A DNA stretch of 64,000 nucleotides, taken from the NCBI GenBank assembly GCA_019022495.1, contig JAFEKR010000019.1, positions 744,001-808,000 on the forward strand. The letters run 5' to 3'. The position numbers and the translations under genes are program-made. Positions 11,070 through 24,349 of this stretch are shown here, in pieces. The stretch's first letter is position 1. Each line of letters begins with the position of its first letter. The notes beneath the pieces are model-generated. The model had not been told where the DNA came from, did no database searches, and saw only the letters and a program-made list of their open reading frames with translations. This DNA comes from Epichloe hybrida. Lineage: Eukaryota > Ascomycota > Sordariomycetes > Hypocreales > Clavicipitaceae.

Positions 11070-14000
11070 CTAGTAGTCTCTCTTTTTCCTTTATAGCTAA
11101 AGAGCTTAAAAACGTAATAAAAATTAGATTAAAGGAAAGTATACACTAGTAAATCCCTTAATAGGAATCCGCTGCTCTGATTAGCTATTACGGTATTAGT
11201 TAATTAAATTAATCTGTTATTCCTTACCTAAGCTCCTATCTCCTAGTATTATAGGTCTCTTTACCTATTCTTTAATATAAATTATTAATTTGTTTAAATT
11301 AATTAAAGAGGAAAGTAATAAATTCAGCGATGCTTTTATTATTATATCCGCTAGATTATCGTTGCTATTAATTCACCTTACTTCGTAGATCTCGTGCCTC
11401 TTATATAATTAATAAAGAGCTATAATATTAATTATTAGTCTTTTCTCCTTTATGGTTCCTAGCTTTATAAGATATTTATATAATAAAAAAGAATTAGTAT
11501 AGAGAATTATAGGAATTTAAGGCATCTTTAATTAATCTATAATCTAATGTAAAGTTATGGAAATCGCGTAGGCAATATCTATGCCTTAAACTATGTTATA
11601 TAACTTAGAGGCAAGCATACTATAAGTAACTCTCTTACTCTTTATTAAGCTATACGTAATAGTATTGCCTTTTATAATAAAGGTATTATTATCTTATATT
11701 ATCTCGTTACTAATTATAATCACGTATCCAATCTATAAGCTCAGATCCTTATTATTAGTAAGCAATCTATTTACAAACACAAAGAGCTTCGCCTCCTTAA
11801 GAACTAAAGGAATATATTATAGTCCGCGTTATTAATTCTTAATTTACTATTTAAGGCGTTTATTAAGGCATGTAATATCTTCCCTAGAGGGTTCTTAGTA
11901 TTAAGCTGTAATTAATAGGTTATAGGAAGCTTCTAGTTAACACATAGTTATAATATAGCTTCCTTAGGCTTATTATTCTATGTAGTCTTGCTTTACTATT
12001 AGGGATTAAGAATTAACTTCCTTAATTTTCTAACTCTAGCCTTTCTAGGTTAATATTAGTAAGTTATTAGTATTCTAGGTTAAGATGTAACCGTTGAAGA
12101 TAAGGGGATTCTTAGCGGTTAATTATTACTTTTCTTTAGCTATAAAATTAGCCTTCTAAAGCTCTTTCTCTTCTTTTTAGAAGAAGTTATTATTGCTTAG
12201 TCCTAATATATTATTGGTTTGCATTCTAATAATACTAAAGAGATTCTTATTATTCAGGGCTGTAATTAATAAGCAGGGATCGTAGGTTAAGGTTATTATA
12301 TTAAGGTTATCCCTGTAGTAACGGAAGTACGTTACTTACTAGTAGGTTCTAGCCTTTGCAATCCCATAAAGAGGTCTAATCAATTTAATTACAGTCCCTT
12401 CTAGAAAGAGATATGTAATTTGCTTTAGTAATCTCATGATAATTAGCCTTGTTAGCACCGTATGCAATTGAGTGTAAGCTTATGTGATATTACGAATCTA
12501 AAGGTAAATACCTCTTTTTCTTAATAATAAAGCAATAGCTATAATAAGTTATTAGCTTGCTTGTTAAATCATTAGCAATTACGTTAGGATAAATTCCTTT
12601 CCTTTATTATTATAGCCTTATATAATAAGGCAGGATTTCTTGTATAGTAAGTCCGTCCCTTTACCTTTAATCTCTCTAACTATATAAGAATCGAATATTC
12701 TATAACCTCCGTGCTTCGCTAGGTTATACTTAATAAATTTAAATATATTATAAGCTTGCAAAGCGTTAATCTTAGCTTAATTAGATTACTTAAAGGGTTT
12801 TCCTAGGGTTATAATCTTCCCTTCTTAGTAAAGTTAAAGAGTAAGGTTCTAATTAGCCTCTTCCTTTACTATAAGGAATACTATATTTAGCATCCCTTTA
12901 GTTATAGCTTCTTAAATAAAGGCCTCCTCCTAATCTTTATTTATAAGTATATAAAGCTAAATTAAGCTAACATTCTTCTTAGGGCTATAAGGTCTTCTTT
13001 TCCTTGCTTTTATTCCTTTAGGGTAAGGTAGTAAGTCTTTAACTTAATAGCTTCCCTTTAGGGCCTTCTAGGCTTTATAAGCCTCTTCTTTAGACTCTTC
13101 TATGCTTATAAATTAAACTATAAGGGCCTTTCTTAGTCTCCCTTATCTTCTCTTAGCTAGTGCCTATAGCTCTTTACCTTCTTTTATTAGGGAATCTCTT
13201 TTAGTAGTAGTAGTTAGTTATATAGTTACTTCTTCCTCTATGTTATTAGGCTCTATCTCCTACTACTCTAGTCCCTCTATAATATATAAGTCTTTATAGT
13301 AAGGCTTTACTACTATAAAGCAAAACTTCACTAGGCTATAAGGCATATTAACTATATAGGTCTCTTTATTAGTAGTAAGTAGCTTATAAGGGCTATACTA
13401 GCTACCCTTCTCTCTTTATATATATATATTAGCTTATAAGGGTAGCTAATATATAGGCGCTATGTTAGGGCTATTCTAGACTTTAAGGGTATTATAGACT
13501 TACTATAAAGCTAGGTAGCGGCGGACTTTATTAGTAGCTTTATAAATTACTTTAGCATATTAAATAATAAAGACACTTAGTAGTAACTTATCTATTATTT
13601 ACAAGTAGCCTTTAAAGACTAGTAAGGTTAGAATAATACTATTTAGGCTTGTAAAGTTATTAATCGCTTTAATAGCTATTTAAAGACATTACTCTAGCGT
13701 AAGTTCTGTCCTAATTAAGTCTATAATAATATTATAAGCTTAGCGTAAAGGTCTGTGATATCTCTTAACCTTTCTAATGCTATTATAGGCTTTAATTAGT
13801 ATCTTATTAGTCTTAATTAATATTAGTTAAGTATAGTGCTTAAACTTAGCAGAAGTAAAGTTATTGCTAGCGTCATGTATAATCCATTCTAGAGGTCTAA
13901 GATAAGTGTTAATCTAATATTCGCGGATAGTGTCCTAGATATCTTAAGCTTTTTACTTTCTTAGATTAAGGAATTAGGCTACCTAGAACAATATTACTAA

Positions 14001-14846
14001 ATTAACAATGTAAAGTACTAGTTAGCTATCGATTTATATAATATTAACAATGATCTTGTAGTTAAATTTATAGTTATCTTTAATTATAAACTTAAATTAA
14101 CTAGGGGCCTTTTTATATATTTAGCAATAGTAGTAAACTTTAGTTAATTCCTTAATTGCCTAGTGTTTAACTTTATAACTAGCTTAGTAAAGGATCTTTA
14201 TAAGTTATTAAATAGAAGGGTAACTAAGTTAATAATATAATTAACGGATATCTCCTTCTAAAAGGTAGAAGGTAACTGTTTCTCTTGCTTCTAGTAATTA
14301 CTAAGGATAGCCCTATTATTACATAATAGGTATAGTCTTATTGCCTTAGATAAGTACGTTAGCAAGGTTATTAATCTTAACTTATATTTTATTTATATTA
14401 GTAATTAAGAAAAGGAAGGGGGTAGCTGTATTAAGGACGTAAAATTTAAGCTCTCTAAGTTCTATAGGCATATAAAGGATTTCTCTTATAACTACTAATC
14501 TAGCGCTAAATATAATAATTTAGGGTTTATAAGGGGTTACCTTTAATAAAGGTATTAATCTTAACAAAGCCTTTACTTATGCCTCTCCTATAGTTAACTT
14601 TCCTATAGCGCTAGTATTAGGTATAATCCCTCTAAAAACCTCTTTAAAATAGTATTCTTTAGAGATATAGCAAATTAAGCCTTTATTATACTCTTATAGC
14701 TTATAGAGCTCCTACCTAAGGAATATATATTAGAAGGCTTGATTATTTAGGGTCACGAGGATATTAATATTAGTAGCATTATAGTTAGTTTATAATCCGG
14801 AGTAGAAGAATTATGTGATGCTTAGGTATACTATTAATAGTAGCTC
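11070..14846 (-). pseudogene. Copia1 pol (PR, INT, RT, RNase H)
   Basis: Minus-strand Ty1/Copia pol relic, colinear with Copia2 15108-18960. The RT metal-binding site QTDDTL is read QTNNIL near 12205-12230, both Asp codons lost to RIP. The RNase H end near 11330-11400 keeps the NxADxxxKA context. Stops (TAG/TAA) occur every few codons. The left end of this segment bears the polypurine tract; the right end is interrupted by Copia2 with duplicated agctc (14842-14846). Confidence 0.75.
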
Positions 14847-15107
14847 TGTTGGATGCACCAAGGTCCTGCGCAGGTAATAAATCCTGTATAATTTGAAGTC
14901 GATGATAGATAGATAGATAGCTAGCTAGGAAAGAGAAAGAAGAGAGGGAAAGTCTAGATGCTAGAAAAGTGAGCGAAATCCGTATGTGGGGCACAAAAGG
15001 GGGTGGCGAATTGATGTAGCTAATTATATCGCGTGCATCGCGCCGGACCTACAATTAGTCTGGTCTTTGGCCATGATTAAACTAATGAAAATCCGAAGGA
15101 ATTAACA
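14847..15107 (-). repeat. Copia2 3' LTR
   Basis: 261 bp from tgttggatgcaccaagg to gaattaaca. Contains GATA microsatellite-like steps (gatagatagatagatag) and a ccggacc/ggtctgg imperfect stem. Outer edge is intact where the partner is mutated (cctgcgcagg versus cctacgtagg). Confidence 0.93.
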
Positions 15108-18100
15108 CTAGCAATCTCTCTTTTTCCTTTGTAGCTAAAGAGCTTAAAAACATAATAAAAATTAGATTAAAGGAAAGTGTATACTAGTAGATCCCTTAAT
15201 AGGAATTCGCTACTCTAATTAGCTGTTATGGCATCGGTTAATTAAATTAATTTGTTAGTCCTTGCCTAAGCTCCTGTCTCCTAATATTACAGGTCTCTTT
15301 ACCTATCCTTTAACACGAATTATTAATTCGTTTAAATTAATTAAAGAGAAAAGTAATGAATTTAGTAATGCTTTTATTATTATATCCGCCGGATTATTGT
15401 TACTATTAATCCACCTGACTTCGTAGATCTTATGCCTTTTGTATAATTAATAAAGAGCCATAATATTAATTATTAGTCTCTTCTCCTTTATGGTTCCTAG
15501 CTTTATAAGATATTTATATAACGAAAAAGAATTAGTATAAAGAATCATAGGAATTTAAGGCATCTTTAATTAATCCGTGATCTAATATAGAGTCATGGAA
15601 ATCGCGTAGGCGATGTCTGCGCCTTGAACTATGCTGTATAACTCGGAGGTAAGCGCGCTATAAGTAACTCTCTTGCTCTTTATTAAGCTATACGTAATAA
15701 TATTGCCTTTTATAATAAAGGTATTGTCATCCTGCATTATCTCGTTGCTAATCATAATTACGTATCCGATCTATGAGCTTAAATCCTTGTTGTTAGTAAG
15801 CGATCTATTTACGAATATAAAGAGCTTTACCTCCTTAAGGACTAAAGGAATATATTATAGTCTGCGCTATTAATTCTTAATCTACTATTTAAGGCGTTTA
15901 TTAAGACATGCGATATCTTCTGTAGAGGGCTCTTAGTGTTAGGCTATAATTAAAAGGTTATATAAAGCCTCTGGTTAACACATAGTTGCGATATAGCTTC
16001 CTTGCGCTTGTTGCTCTACGTAATCTTGCTTTGCTATTAGGGATTAAGGATTGACTTCCTTGATCTTTTAACTCTAACCTTTCTAGGTTAATATTAGTGA
16101 GTTATTAGTGTTCTAGGTTAAGATATAGCTATTAAAGATAAGGGGATTCTTAGCGGTTAATTATTGCTTTTCTTTAGCTATAAAATTAGCTTTCTAGAAC
16201 TCTTTCTCTTCTTTTTAGAAGAAGTTATTGTTGCTTAGGCCTAATATATTATTAGTTTGCATTCTAACAATACTAAAGAGGTTCTTATTATTTAGGGTAG
16301 TGATTAATAAGTAGGGATTGTAGGTTAAGGTTATTATATTAAGGTTATCCCTATGGTAATAGAAGTACGTTACTTACTAGTAGGTTCTAGCCTTTATAAT
16401 CCTGTAAAGGGGTCTAATTAATTTAATTATAGTCCCTTCCGGAAAGAGATATGTAATCTACTTTAGTAGTCTCACGATAATTAGCCTCATTAGCATTATA
16501 TGCAATTAAGTGTAGGCTTGTGTAATATCGCGAATCTAAAGGTAAATGCCTCTTCTTTTTAATAATAGAGCAATAGCTATAATAAGGCGTTAGCTTGCTC
16601 GTTAAATCGTTAGCGATTGCGTTAGGATGAATTCCTTTCCTTTATTATTATAGCCTTGTATAATAAGATAAGATTTCTTGTATGGTGAGTCCGTTCCTTT
16701 GCCTTTGATTTCTCTAACCATATGAGAATCGGAGATTCTATAGCCTTTGTGCTTCGCTAGGTTATACTTAACGAATTTGAACATATTATAAGCTTATAAA
16801 GCGTTAATCTTAGCTTAATTAGATTGCTTAAAGGGTTTTCCTAGGGTTATAATCCTTCCTTCTTAGTAGAGCTAAAGGGCGAGGTTTTAATTAGCCTCTT
16901 CCTTTACTATGAGAAATGCTATACTTAGTATCCCTCTAGTTATAACCTCTTAAATAAAGGCCTCCTCTTAATCTTTATTTATAAGTATATAGAGCTAAAC
17001 TAGGCTAATATCCTTCTTAGGGCTATAAGGTCTTCTTTTCCTTACTTTTATTCCTTTAGGGCGTGGTAATAAGTCTTTAACTTAATAGCTTCCCCTTAGG
17101 GCCTTTTAGGCTTTATAAGCCTCTTTATTAAACTCTCTTATACTTATGAATTATACTATAAGGGCCTTTCTTAGTCTCCCTTACTTTCTCTTAGCTAGTG
17201 TCTATAGCTCTTTACTATTTTCTATTAGAGGATCTCTTTTATTAGTAGTAGTTAGTTATATAGTTGCTTCTTCCTCTATATTACTAGGCTTTATCTCCTA
17301 TTACTTTAGTGTATCATAGGGCTTTATCTCCTACTACTCTAGTCCCTCTGTGATATATAGGTCTTTGTGATAGGGCTTTACTACTATAGAGCGGAACTTT
17401 GCTAGGCTATAGGGCATATTAATAGTATAGGTCTCTTTATTAGTGGTAAGTAGCTTGTAAGGGCTATGCTAGCTACCTTTCTCTTTTTACACGTGTATAT
17501 TAGCCTGTAGAGGTAACTAATGTATAGGTGCTATGTTAGGACTATTCTAGGCTCTAAGGGCATCGTAGACCTGCCATAAAGCTAGAAGACATTAGACTTT
17601 ATTAGTTACCTTATGAATTACCTTAGTATATTAAATAATAGAGATGCTTAGTGGTGACTTATCTATTATCTATAGGTAGCCTCTGAAGACTAGTATGGTT
17701 AGGATAATACTATTTAGGCCTGTAAAGTTATTAATCACTTTAATAGCTATTTAAAGACATTGCTCTAGCGTGAGTTCTGTCCTAATTAAGTTTGTGATAA
17801 TGTCGTAAGCTTAGCGTAAAGGTCTGTGATATCTCTTAACCTTTCTAATGCTATTATAGGCTTTAATTAGTATCTTACTGGTTTTAATTAATATTAATCG
17901 AGCATAATGCCTGAATTCAGCGGAAGCAAAGTTGTTGCTAGTATTGTGGATAATCTAATCTGGAGGTCTGAGATAAGTATTAATCTAATATTCGCGGATT
18001 ACATCCCAGATATCTCAAGCCTTTTACTTCTTTAGATTAAGGAATTAGGCTACTTAGAATAAGGTTACTAAATTAATGATATAAAGCACTAGTTGGCTAT

Positions 18101-18960
18101 CGATTTACATGATATTAATGATGATCTTGTAGTTAAATTTGTGATCGTCCTTAATTATGAATTTGAATTAGCTAGGGGCCTTTCCGTGCATCTAGCAATA
18201 GTAGCAGACTTTAGTTAATTCCTTAATTACCTAGCGTTTAACTTTGTAACTAGCTTAGTGAAGGATCTTTGCAAGTTGTTAAATAGAGGGGTGACTAAGT
18301 TAACAATACAATTAACAGATATCTCCTTCTGAAAGGTGGAAGGTAACTATTTCTCTTGCTTCTAGTAACCACTAAGGATAGCCCTATTATCGCATAATGG
18401 GTATAGTCTTATTACCTTAGATAAGTACGTTAGTGAGGTTATTAATCTTAACTTATATCTTATTTATATTAGTAATTAAGAAGAGAAAGGGCGTAGCTGT
18501 GTTAAGGATGTAGAATTTAAGCTCTTTAAGTTCCGTGGGTATATAAAGGATTTCTCTTGTAACTACTAATCTAGTGCTAAATGTAATAATTTAGGGTTCG
18601 TAGGGGGTTACCTTTAATAAAGGTATTAATCTTAATAAAGCCTTTACTTATGCTTCTCCTATAGTTAACTTTCCTATAGCACTAGTGTTAGGTATAATCC
18701 CTCTAAAGACCTCTTTAGAATAGTGTTCTTTAGAGATATAGTAAATTAAGCCTTTATTACACTCTTATGGCTTATAGAGCTTTTACCTAAGGAATATATG
18801 TTAGAAGGCTTAATTGTTTAAGGTCGTGAGGATATTAATGTTAGTGGCGTTATGGTTAGTCTATAATCTAGAGCAGAAGAATTATGTGATACTTAGGTGT
18901 GCTATTAATAGTAGCTTCTCTATATTATTATTATTATCTTTAGCTTCTATGCAAGCTAAA
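15108..18960 (-). pseudogene. Copia2 pol (PR, INT, RT, RNase H)
   Basis: Ty1/Copia pol relic on the minus strand. Order from the 5' side: protease/pre-integrase near 18.8-18.4 kb; integrase with INTYLRPPD then IIHNT near 17.99-17.93 kb (family has HDA; Asp became Asn); RT starting near 16784 with a 60-codon open piece (VREIKGKGTDSPYKK, LIIQGYNNKGKE) and active site QTNNIL near 16240-16262 (family QTDDTL); RNase H with YEVRWINSNNNPADIIIKA near 15425-15365. The match of all four pieces in order identifies Copia rather than Gypsy (integrase before RT). Polypurine tract at ~15112-15130. Inactive: both catalytic Asp of RT and an integrase Asp are gone. Confidence 0.8.
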
Positions 18961-20860
18961 AGATATAATTCCTAATTCTAACCTAAGCCTTTATTAGGCT
19001 TGTTATTATCCTACCCTTTATAGGAGGTAAGGAATGCCTAGAATCTCTTCTCTAAAGGGGGTATATAATATGTTTTGCTAGCTTACTAGTAGTTCTTTTC
19101 CTTTTAATGTTCTTTAGCGGAGTGATTAGAGAACTAGCAGCTACTCTTACTATATATAAAGCAGTGCTTAGTGCTTAGTCTAGGGCTTTATCTATAATAA
19201 CTTCCTCTGCCGCAGGGGAATAATTGCTGTCTGTACTAACGATTAGTGAACATAGCCTCTAGAGGGTCTCCTTGTTAATACTAAAGGTATTAGGAGGACT
19301 TCTTATTTAATTCCATGATAGTAATTGCCTTACGGAGGTCTCTAGTAAGACTCTTGAAGCTTACGGAGTGTATGTATTTTATTATCTAATATTTAGGCAC
19401 ACTAGCTATAGTGTTTAAGGCTTACTTATAAAGTTTAGTATTTACTATTTTAGTAGGGTATAGGCCTCTGTGGATCTTCTTAAGGGTTAATAACATAATC
19501 TTAAGGCACTTAAGCTTGCTTTTATTAGGATTCTTCTTAATTATGCTCTTTAGTGTTATACTACTTTACTTATAGTAATAGAATTACTAGTTACTTTCTA
19601 TCTTAAAGTATTAATAAATATAAGTAATTATCTCTTTATAGGAATAGTTATTCCTAAAGAGGTAATTAAGGTAGTATTACTTAGTATTACCTATTAATAT
19701 AATAGGGAAAGCCTTCTAATAATGCATTTAAGGAAGGTTAATTCTATTACACTTGTTTTTAAAGAGCGTGATCTTTAGTGTTAAGAAGTTATATAGCTTT
19801 CTACTATAGTGGTTACTATTCTTATATATCTTTATAAGCTCCGAGATTTTCTTTGTAATCTAATCTTTAGAGGGGAATTACTATAAAGGCATAATTTGTT
19901 ATAAATAATAGTCCACTAGTTGTTCTTAATAATAATTATCCAGATAGAGCTGCTAATATAATAGGGATTATTACGGGGGTTCTTGTGAGGGTTTGAGCAA
20001 TCTCTGGGGTTAGGGAAGGTTAATTTCTAGGGTAGGTTATCAGGGCTATTAATATTAAGGTTCTAGGGGTTTGGAAGATTATGGTCTTTCTTGTAATCTT
20101 TCCTATAACTAAAGGGGCATTAAGTTTTAATAAAGCACTTCCTTAAGTAATGCTAGGATTAAATATCCTAGGCCTCGCCTAATAAGGACGCCGTAATCTT
20201 GTAAAGAATTATATAATTCTCTAATAATATCCTTAGATGCCCTTTTAAAGGTATCTTTAGACTAGCCCTTAAAGTCTTCTTAGAATGATTCCTATAGGTT
20301 ATTATCTCTCTAACCTTAATGCTTACTAAGGTTAATAAATCTTATAATTTAGTTATTAAGCTTAAGCTACGTAGTAGTGTCTGGATCTAGCTTAATAGAT
20401 TCTTTCTAGTTATATGAGAATTTGTAAGTAAGCTATTAAAGGCATAGGGGTAATTTATGCCTTTAAGGTCTCTTAGGGGTAATGATTAGAGCCTTGCTAT
20501 TACTAGTAGCCCTTCCTCTTATGGAAGGTCTAGATTCCTCTGCTATTTTTAACTATAAAAGGAACGTTACTAATTTGTTGTTTTTACTACTAATTAAGCT
20601 CCTATGTTTGCCTATTGCTATTGCGAGGTTCTTCTTTTGCATTTTAGGAGCGTTGTTGCTCTAATGAAATTAGAAGATCACGAAAACAGGAAAAACAGAA
20701 GAAAAAGCAGCGGAAGCAGCAAAAGTAGTAATAAGAATAAAGTAACAAGAATAAATCACTAGAGATAAAGAAAGTAATAGAAGTTCTAAAAGTAACTAGA
20801 AAATAATAGGAAAAGTAATAAGTAAATAACAGGAATTACCACTTCCTGTTTTTCGTGAAA
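18961..20860 (-). pseudogene. Copia2 gag relic
   Basis: Minus-strand frame with many RIP stops between the 5' leader and pol. A lysine/arginine/serine-rich start (~20.85-20.65 kb) is followed by QESF-like, DFKG and SKDTFKRAS/KDIIREL stretches (~20.3-20.2 kb) and later the segment PPLEKRFQAFL-like near 19.05 kb. I place gag here by position and by colinearity with Copia1, 3 and 4. A CCHC knuckle was not found, so the gag boundaries are approximate. Confidence 0.55.
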
Positions 20861-21374
20861 AGAAGGGAAGGAGGTAATCTCTCTCTCTTACTAATAAGCA
20901 CGGGGCGAATAGCACTAATAATAAAGGGGGCAAAAACGAGCAGTAGATGCTTGTGGGGAGAGATTAAAGGTCTGTCAGAAGGTGATGTATCAAAGGGAAT
21001 TTATAGGTGTGTTAGCTAGCTTAGCTAAGGTTATTTAGCGTTAGGTTTGAAATAAATGCCTCGCGGCAATAGATTCGGTTAGTTAGTTAGTTTTCTTGTG
21101 ATAGATAATAAAATCAATAATTAACAACAATATCCTAGATAGATATAATAAAGTTATATCCCTAAGCCTAAGGGTTAATAGATTAATTCCTTAGAAGCCT
21201 AACAAGCCTGTAACTAGGATTCTAGTCTCTTCCTTTAGCACACTTGTGTAGTTATGCCTCTTTACCATAATAACCGTTATGGCATAATAAGGGGTAGTGG
21301 CAGTGGCATCTGTAGAAATATCTCTTCTTATAATACCTAGCTTATCTATGGTTATGAAGTTAACCACTAATTAG
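20861..21374 (-). other. Copia2 5' leader
   Basis: Untranslated leader between the 5' LTR and gag. The bases next to the LTR (minus strand: ctaattagtggttaacttc) do not show a standard primer-binding site complementary to a tRNA 3' end directly at the LTR; a TGG occurs about nine bases in. Confidence 0.4.
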
Positions 21375-21635
21375 TGTTAGATGCACCAAGGTCCTACGTA
21401 GGTAATAAATCCCGTATAATTTGAAGTCAATAATAGATAGATAGATAGCTAGCTAGGAAAGAGGAAGAAGAGAGGGAAAGTCTAGATGCTAGAAAAGTGG
21501 GCGAAATCCGTATGTGGGGCATAAAAGGGGGTGGCGAATTAATGCAGCTAATCATATCGCGTGCATCGCGCTGGACCCACAATTAGTCCGGTCTTTGGCC
21601 ACGATTGAACCGATGAAGATCCGAAGGAATCAACA
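21375..21635 (-). repeat. Copia2 5' LTR
   Basis: 261 bp, tgttagatgcacc to gaatcaaca. The outward (right) edge keeps cgattgaaccgatgaag, where the left LTR reads tgattaaactaatgaaa. Confidence 0.93.
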
Positions 21636-21640
21636 AGCTC

Positions 21641-24084
21641 CTCTATATTATTATTATTATCTTTAGCTTCTATATAGGCTAAAAGATATAATTCCTAATT
21701 ATAACCTAAGCCTTTATTAGGCTTATTATTATCCTGCCCTTTATAGAAGGCAAGGAATACCTAGAATCTCTTCTCTAAAGGGGGTGTATAATATGTTTTA
21801 CTAGCTTACTAGTAGTCCTTTTCCTTTTAATATTCTTTAGTAAAGTAATTAGAGAACTAGCAGCTGCTCTTACTATATATAAAGTAGCGCTTAGTGCTTA
21901 GCCTAGGGCTTTATCTATAATAACTTCCTCCGCCGCGGGGGGATAATTACTATTTATACTAATAATTAGTGAACATAGCCTCTAGAGGGTCTCCTTATTA
22001 GTACTAAAGGTATTAGGAAGGCCTCTTATTTAATTCCGCAATAGTAATTACCTTATAAAAGTCTCTAGCAAGACTTTCAAAGCCTAGAGAGTATATGTAT
22101 TTTACTATCTAATATTTAGGCACACTAGCTATAGTATTTAAGGCTTACTTATAGAGCTTAGTATCTACTATTTCAGTAGGGTATAGTTCTCTGTAAATTT
22201 TCTTAAGGGTTAATAACGTAATCTTAAGGTAATTAAGCTTGCTTTTATTAGGGTTCTTCTTAATTATATTTTTTAATATTATACTACTCTATTAGCAGTA
22301 ATAGAATTACTAGTTACTTTCTATCTTAAAGCATTAATAAATATAAGCAATTATCTCTTTATAGGAATAGTTATTCCTAAAGAGGTAATTAAGGAAGTAT
22401 TATTTAGTATTACCTATTAATATAATAGGGAAAGCCTTCTAATAATATATTTCAGGAAGGTTAATTTTATTACACTTATTTTCAAAGAGCGTGATTTTTA
22501 GCATTAAGAAGTCATATAGCTTCCTACTATAGTAGTTACTATCCTTATATATCTTTGTAAGCTCTAAGATTTTCTTTGTAATTTAATCTTCGGAGGCGAA
22601 TTACTATAAAGGTATATTTTATTATAAATAACAGTCCCCTAGTTATTATTAATAACAATTATTAGGATAAACCTATTAGTTTAATAGTAATTATTATAGG
22701 GGCTCTTATAAAGGTTTATATAGTCTTTAGGGTTAGGGAAGGTGGATTTCTAGGGTAGGTTATTAGGGCTATTAATGTTAAGGCTCTAGGGGTTTAGAAG
22801 GTTATAGTCTCTCTTATAATCTCTCCTATAACTAAAGAGGCATTAAAGTTTAATAAAGCACTTCTTCAAGGGATGCTAGGATTAAATATCCTAGGCCTTA
22901 CTTAACAAGAACGCCGTGATCTTGTAGAGAATTACGTAATTCTTTAATAACTTCCTTTATAGCCCTTTTAAAGGTGTCTTTAGACTAGCCTTTAAAGTCT
23001 TCTTAGAATAATTCCTATAGGTTATTATCTCTCTAACCTTAATGCTCACTAAGGTTAATAAATCTTATAATCTAGTTATTAAGCTTAAGCTATGTAGTAG
23101 TCTCTAGATCTAGCTTAACGAATTCTTTCTAATTACTAAAGAAGTTATAAGTAAGCTATTAAAGGCGTAAGGGTAACTTATACTCTTAGGGTCTTTTAGG
23201 GGTAATAGTTAGAGCCTTACTATTACTAGTAGCCTTTGCTTTTATAAAAGGTCTAGATTCCTTTACTATCTTTAACTATAAAAGGAACGTTACTAATTTA
23301 TTATTTTTACTACTAATTAAGCTCCTATGTTTGCCTATTACTATTGTAAAGTTTTTCTTTTACCTTTTAGAAGCGTTATTACTCTAATAAAATTAGAAGA
23401 TTATAAAAACAGGAAAAATAGAAGAAAAAGTAGTAGAAGTAGCAAAAGCAATAATAAGAATAAATTACTAGAGATAAAGAAAGTAATAGAAGTTCTAAAA
23501 GTAACTAGAAAATAATAGGAAAAGTAATAAGGGAATAATAGGAATTACTACTTCCTATTTTTTATAAAAAGAAGGGAAGGAGGTAATCTCTCTCTCTTAC
23601 TAATAAGCATAGGGCAAATAGCACTAAGAGTAAAGGGGGCAAAAAATAAGTAGTAAATGCTTATAGGGAGAGATTAAAGGTCTATTAGAAGGTGATATAT
23701 TAAAGGGAATTTATAGGTAAGTCAGCTAGCTTAGCTAAGGTTATTTAACGTTAGGTTTGAAATAAATACCTTGCGGCAATAGATTCAGTTAGTTAGTTAG
23801 TTTTCTCGTGATAGATAATAAAATTAACAATTAATAACAATATCCCAGATAGATATAATAAAGTTATATCCCTTAGCCTAAGGGTTAATAGATTAATTCC
23901 TTAGAAGCCTAGTAAGCCTATAACTAGGATTCTAGTCTTTTCCTTTAGCATACTTATGTAGTCATGCCTCTTTACCGTAATAACCGTTATAGTATAACAA
24001 GGGGTAGTAGTAGTAGCGTTTGCAGAAATATCTCTTCTTATAATACCTAGCTTATCTATAGTTATAAAGTTAACTACTGATTAG
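21641..24084 (-). pseudogene. Copia1 gag and 5' leader relic
   Basis: Continuation of Copia1 on the 5' side of the Copia2 insertion. The sequence agctcctctatattatt at 21636 resumes exactly where 14846 stopped. Colinear with Copia2 18.9-21.37 kb: gag roughly 23.55-21.65 kb, leader 23.55-24.08 kb. More heavily converted to TpA than Copia2. Confidence 0.65.
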
Positions 24085-24344
24085 TGTTAGTTACACCAAG
24101 GTCCTGCGTAGGTATAAGGGTAATCCTATATGATTAAAGTTAATAATAGTTAGTTAGCTAGCTAGGAAAGAGAGAGAAGAGAAGGAAAGTCTAGATACTA
24201 GAAAAGTGGGCGAAATCCGTATATAGGGCAAAAGAGGGGGTAGTAAATTAATGCAGCCAATCATATCGCGTGTATCGCGCCGGACCCACAATTGGTCCGG
24301 TCTTTGGCCACGATTGAACTGATGAAGATCCGAAGGAATTAACA
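24085..24344 (-). repeat. Copia1 5' LTR
   Basis: 260 bp, tgttagttacacc to gaattaaca. Contains the perfect stem ccggacc/ggtccgg near 24282-24302. Outer (right) part is almost unmutated, the left part strongly mutated. Confidence 0.92.
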
Positions 24345-24349
24345 GTATC

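Larger units (their letters stand above)
14847..21635 (-). mobile_element. Copia2, nested inside Copia1
   Basis: 6789 bp, uninterrupted, LTRs 14847-15107 and 21375-21635 (261 bp each), target duplication agctc (14842-14846 and 21636-21640). Deepest layer of the left nest (Copia5 > Gypsy1 > Copia1 > Copia2), hence the youngest there, yet still RIP-mutated. It is the best uninterrupted reference for the family. Confidence 0.95.
10810..24344 (-). mobile_element. Copia1 (Ty1/Copia), inserted in Gypsy1, contains Copia2
   Basis: Two 260-bp LTRs (10810-11069, 24085-24344) and target duplication gtatc (10805-10809, 24345-24349). Removing Copia2 (14847-21635) and its duplicated agctc leaves ~6.74 kb, the same size as Copia2, 3 and 4. 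Coding sense is minus: gag near 23.4-21.7 kb, then pol continuing at 14.8-11.1 kb. Heavily RIP-mutated. Confidence 0.93.

Noticed and set aside
15673..15873. Hydrophobic 66-codon plus-strand frame (and its twin at 45354-45554)
   Set aside because: Both are antisense to Copia RNase H/RT; membrane-like composition results from AT-rich RIP sequence read backwards.
20482..20664. Membrane-protein-like frame with Leu/Ile runs
   Set aside because: Reverse complement of Copia2 gag; the related frame at 28603-28785 is antisense to Gypsy2.
21340..21374. Standard tRNA 3'-end primer-binding site in Copia1-4
   Set aside because: The bases next to the 5' LTR do not begin TGG nor match the initiator-Met half-tRNA site; the primer remains undetermined.
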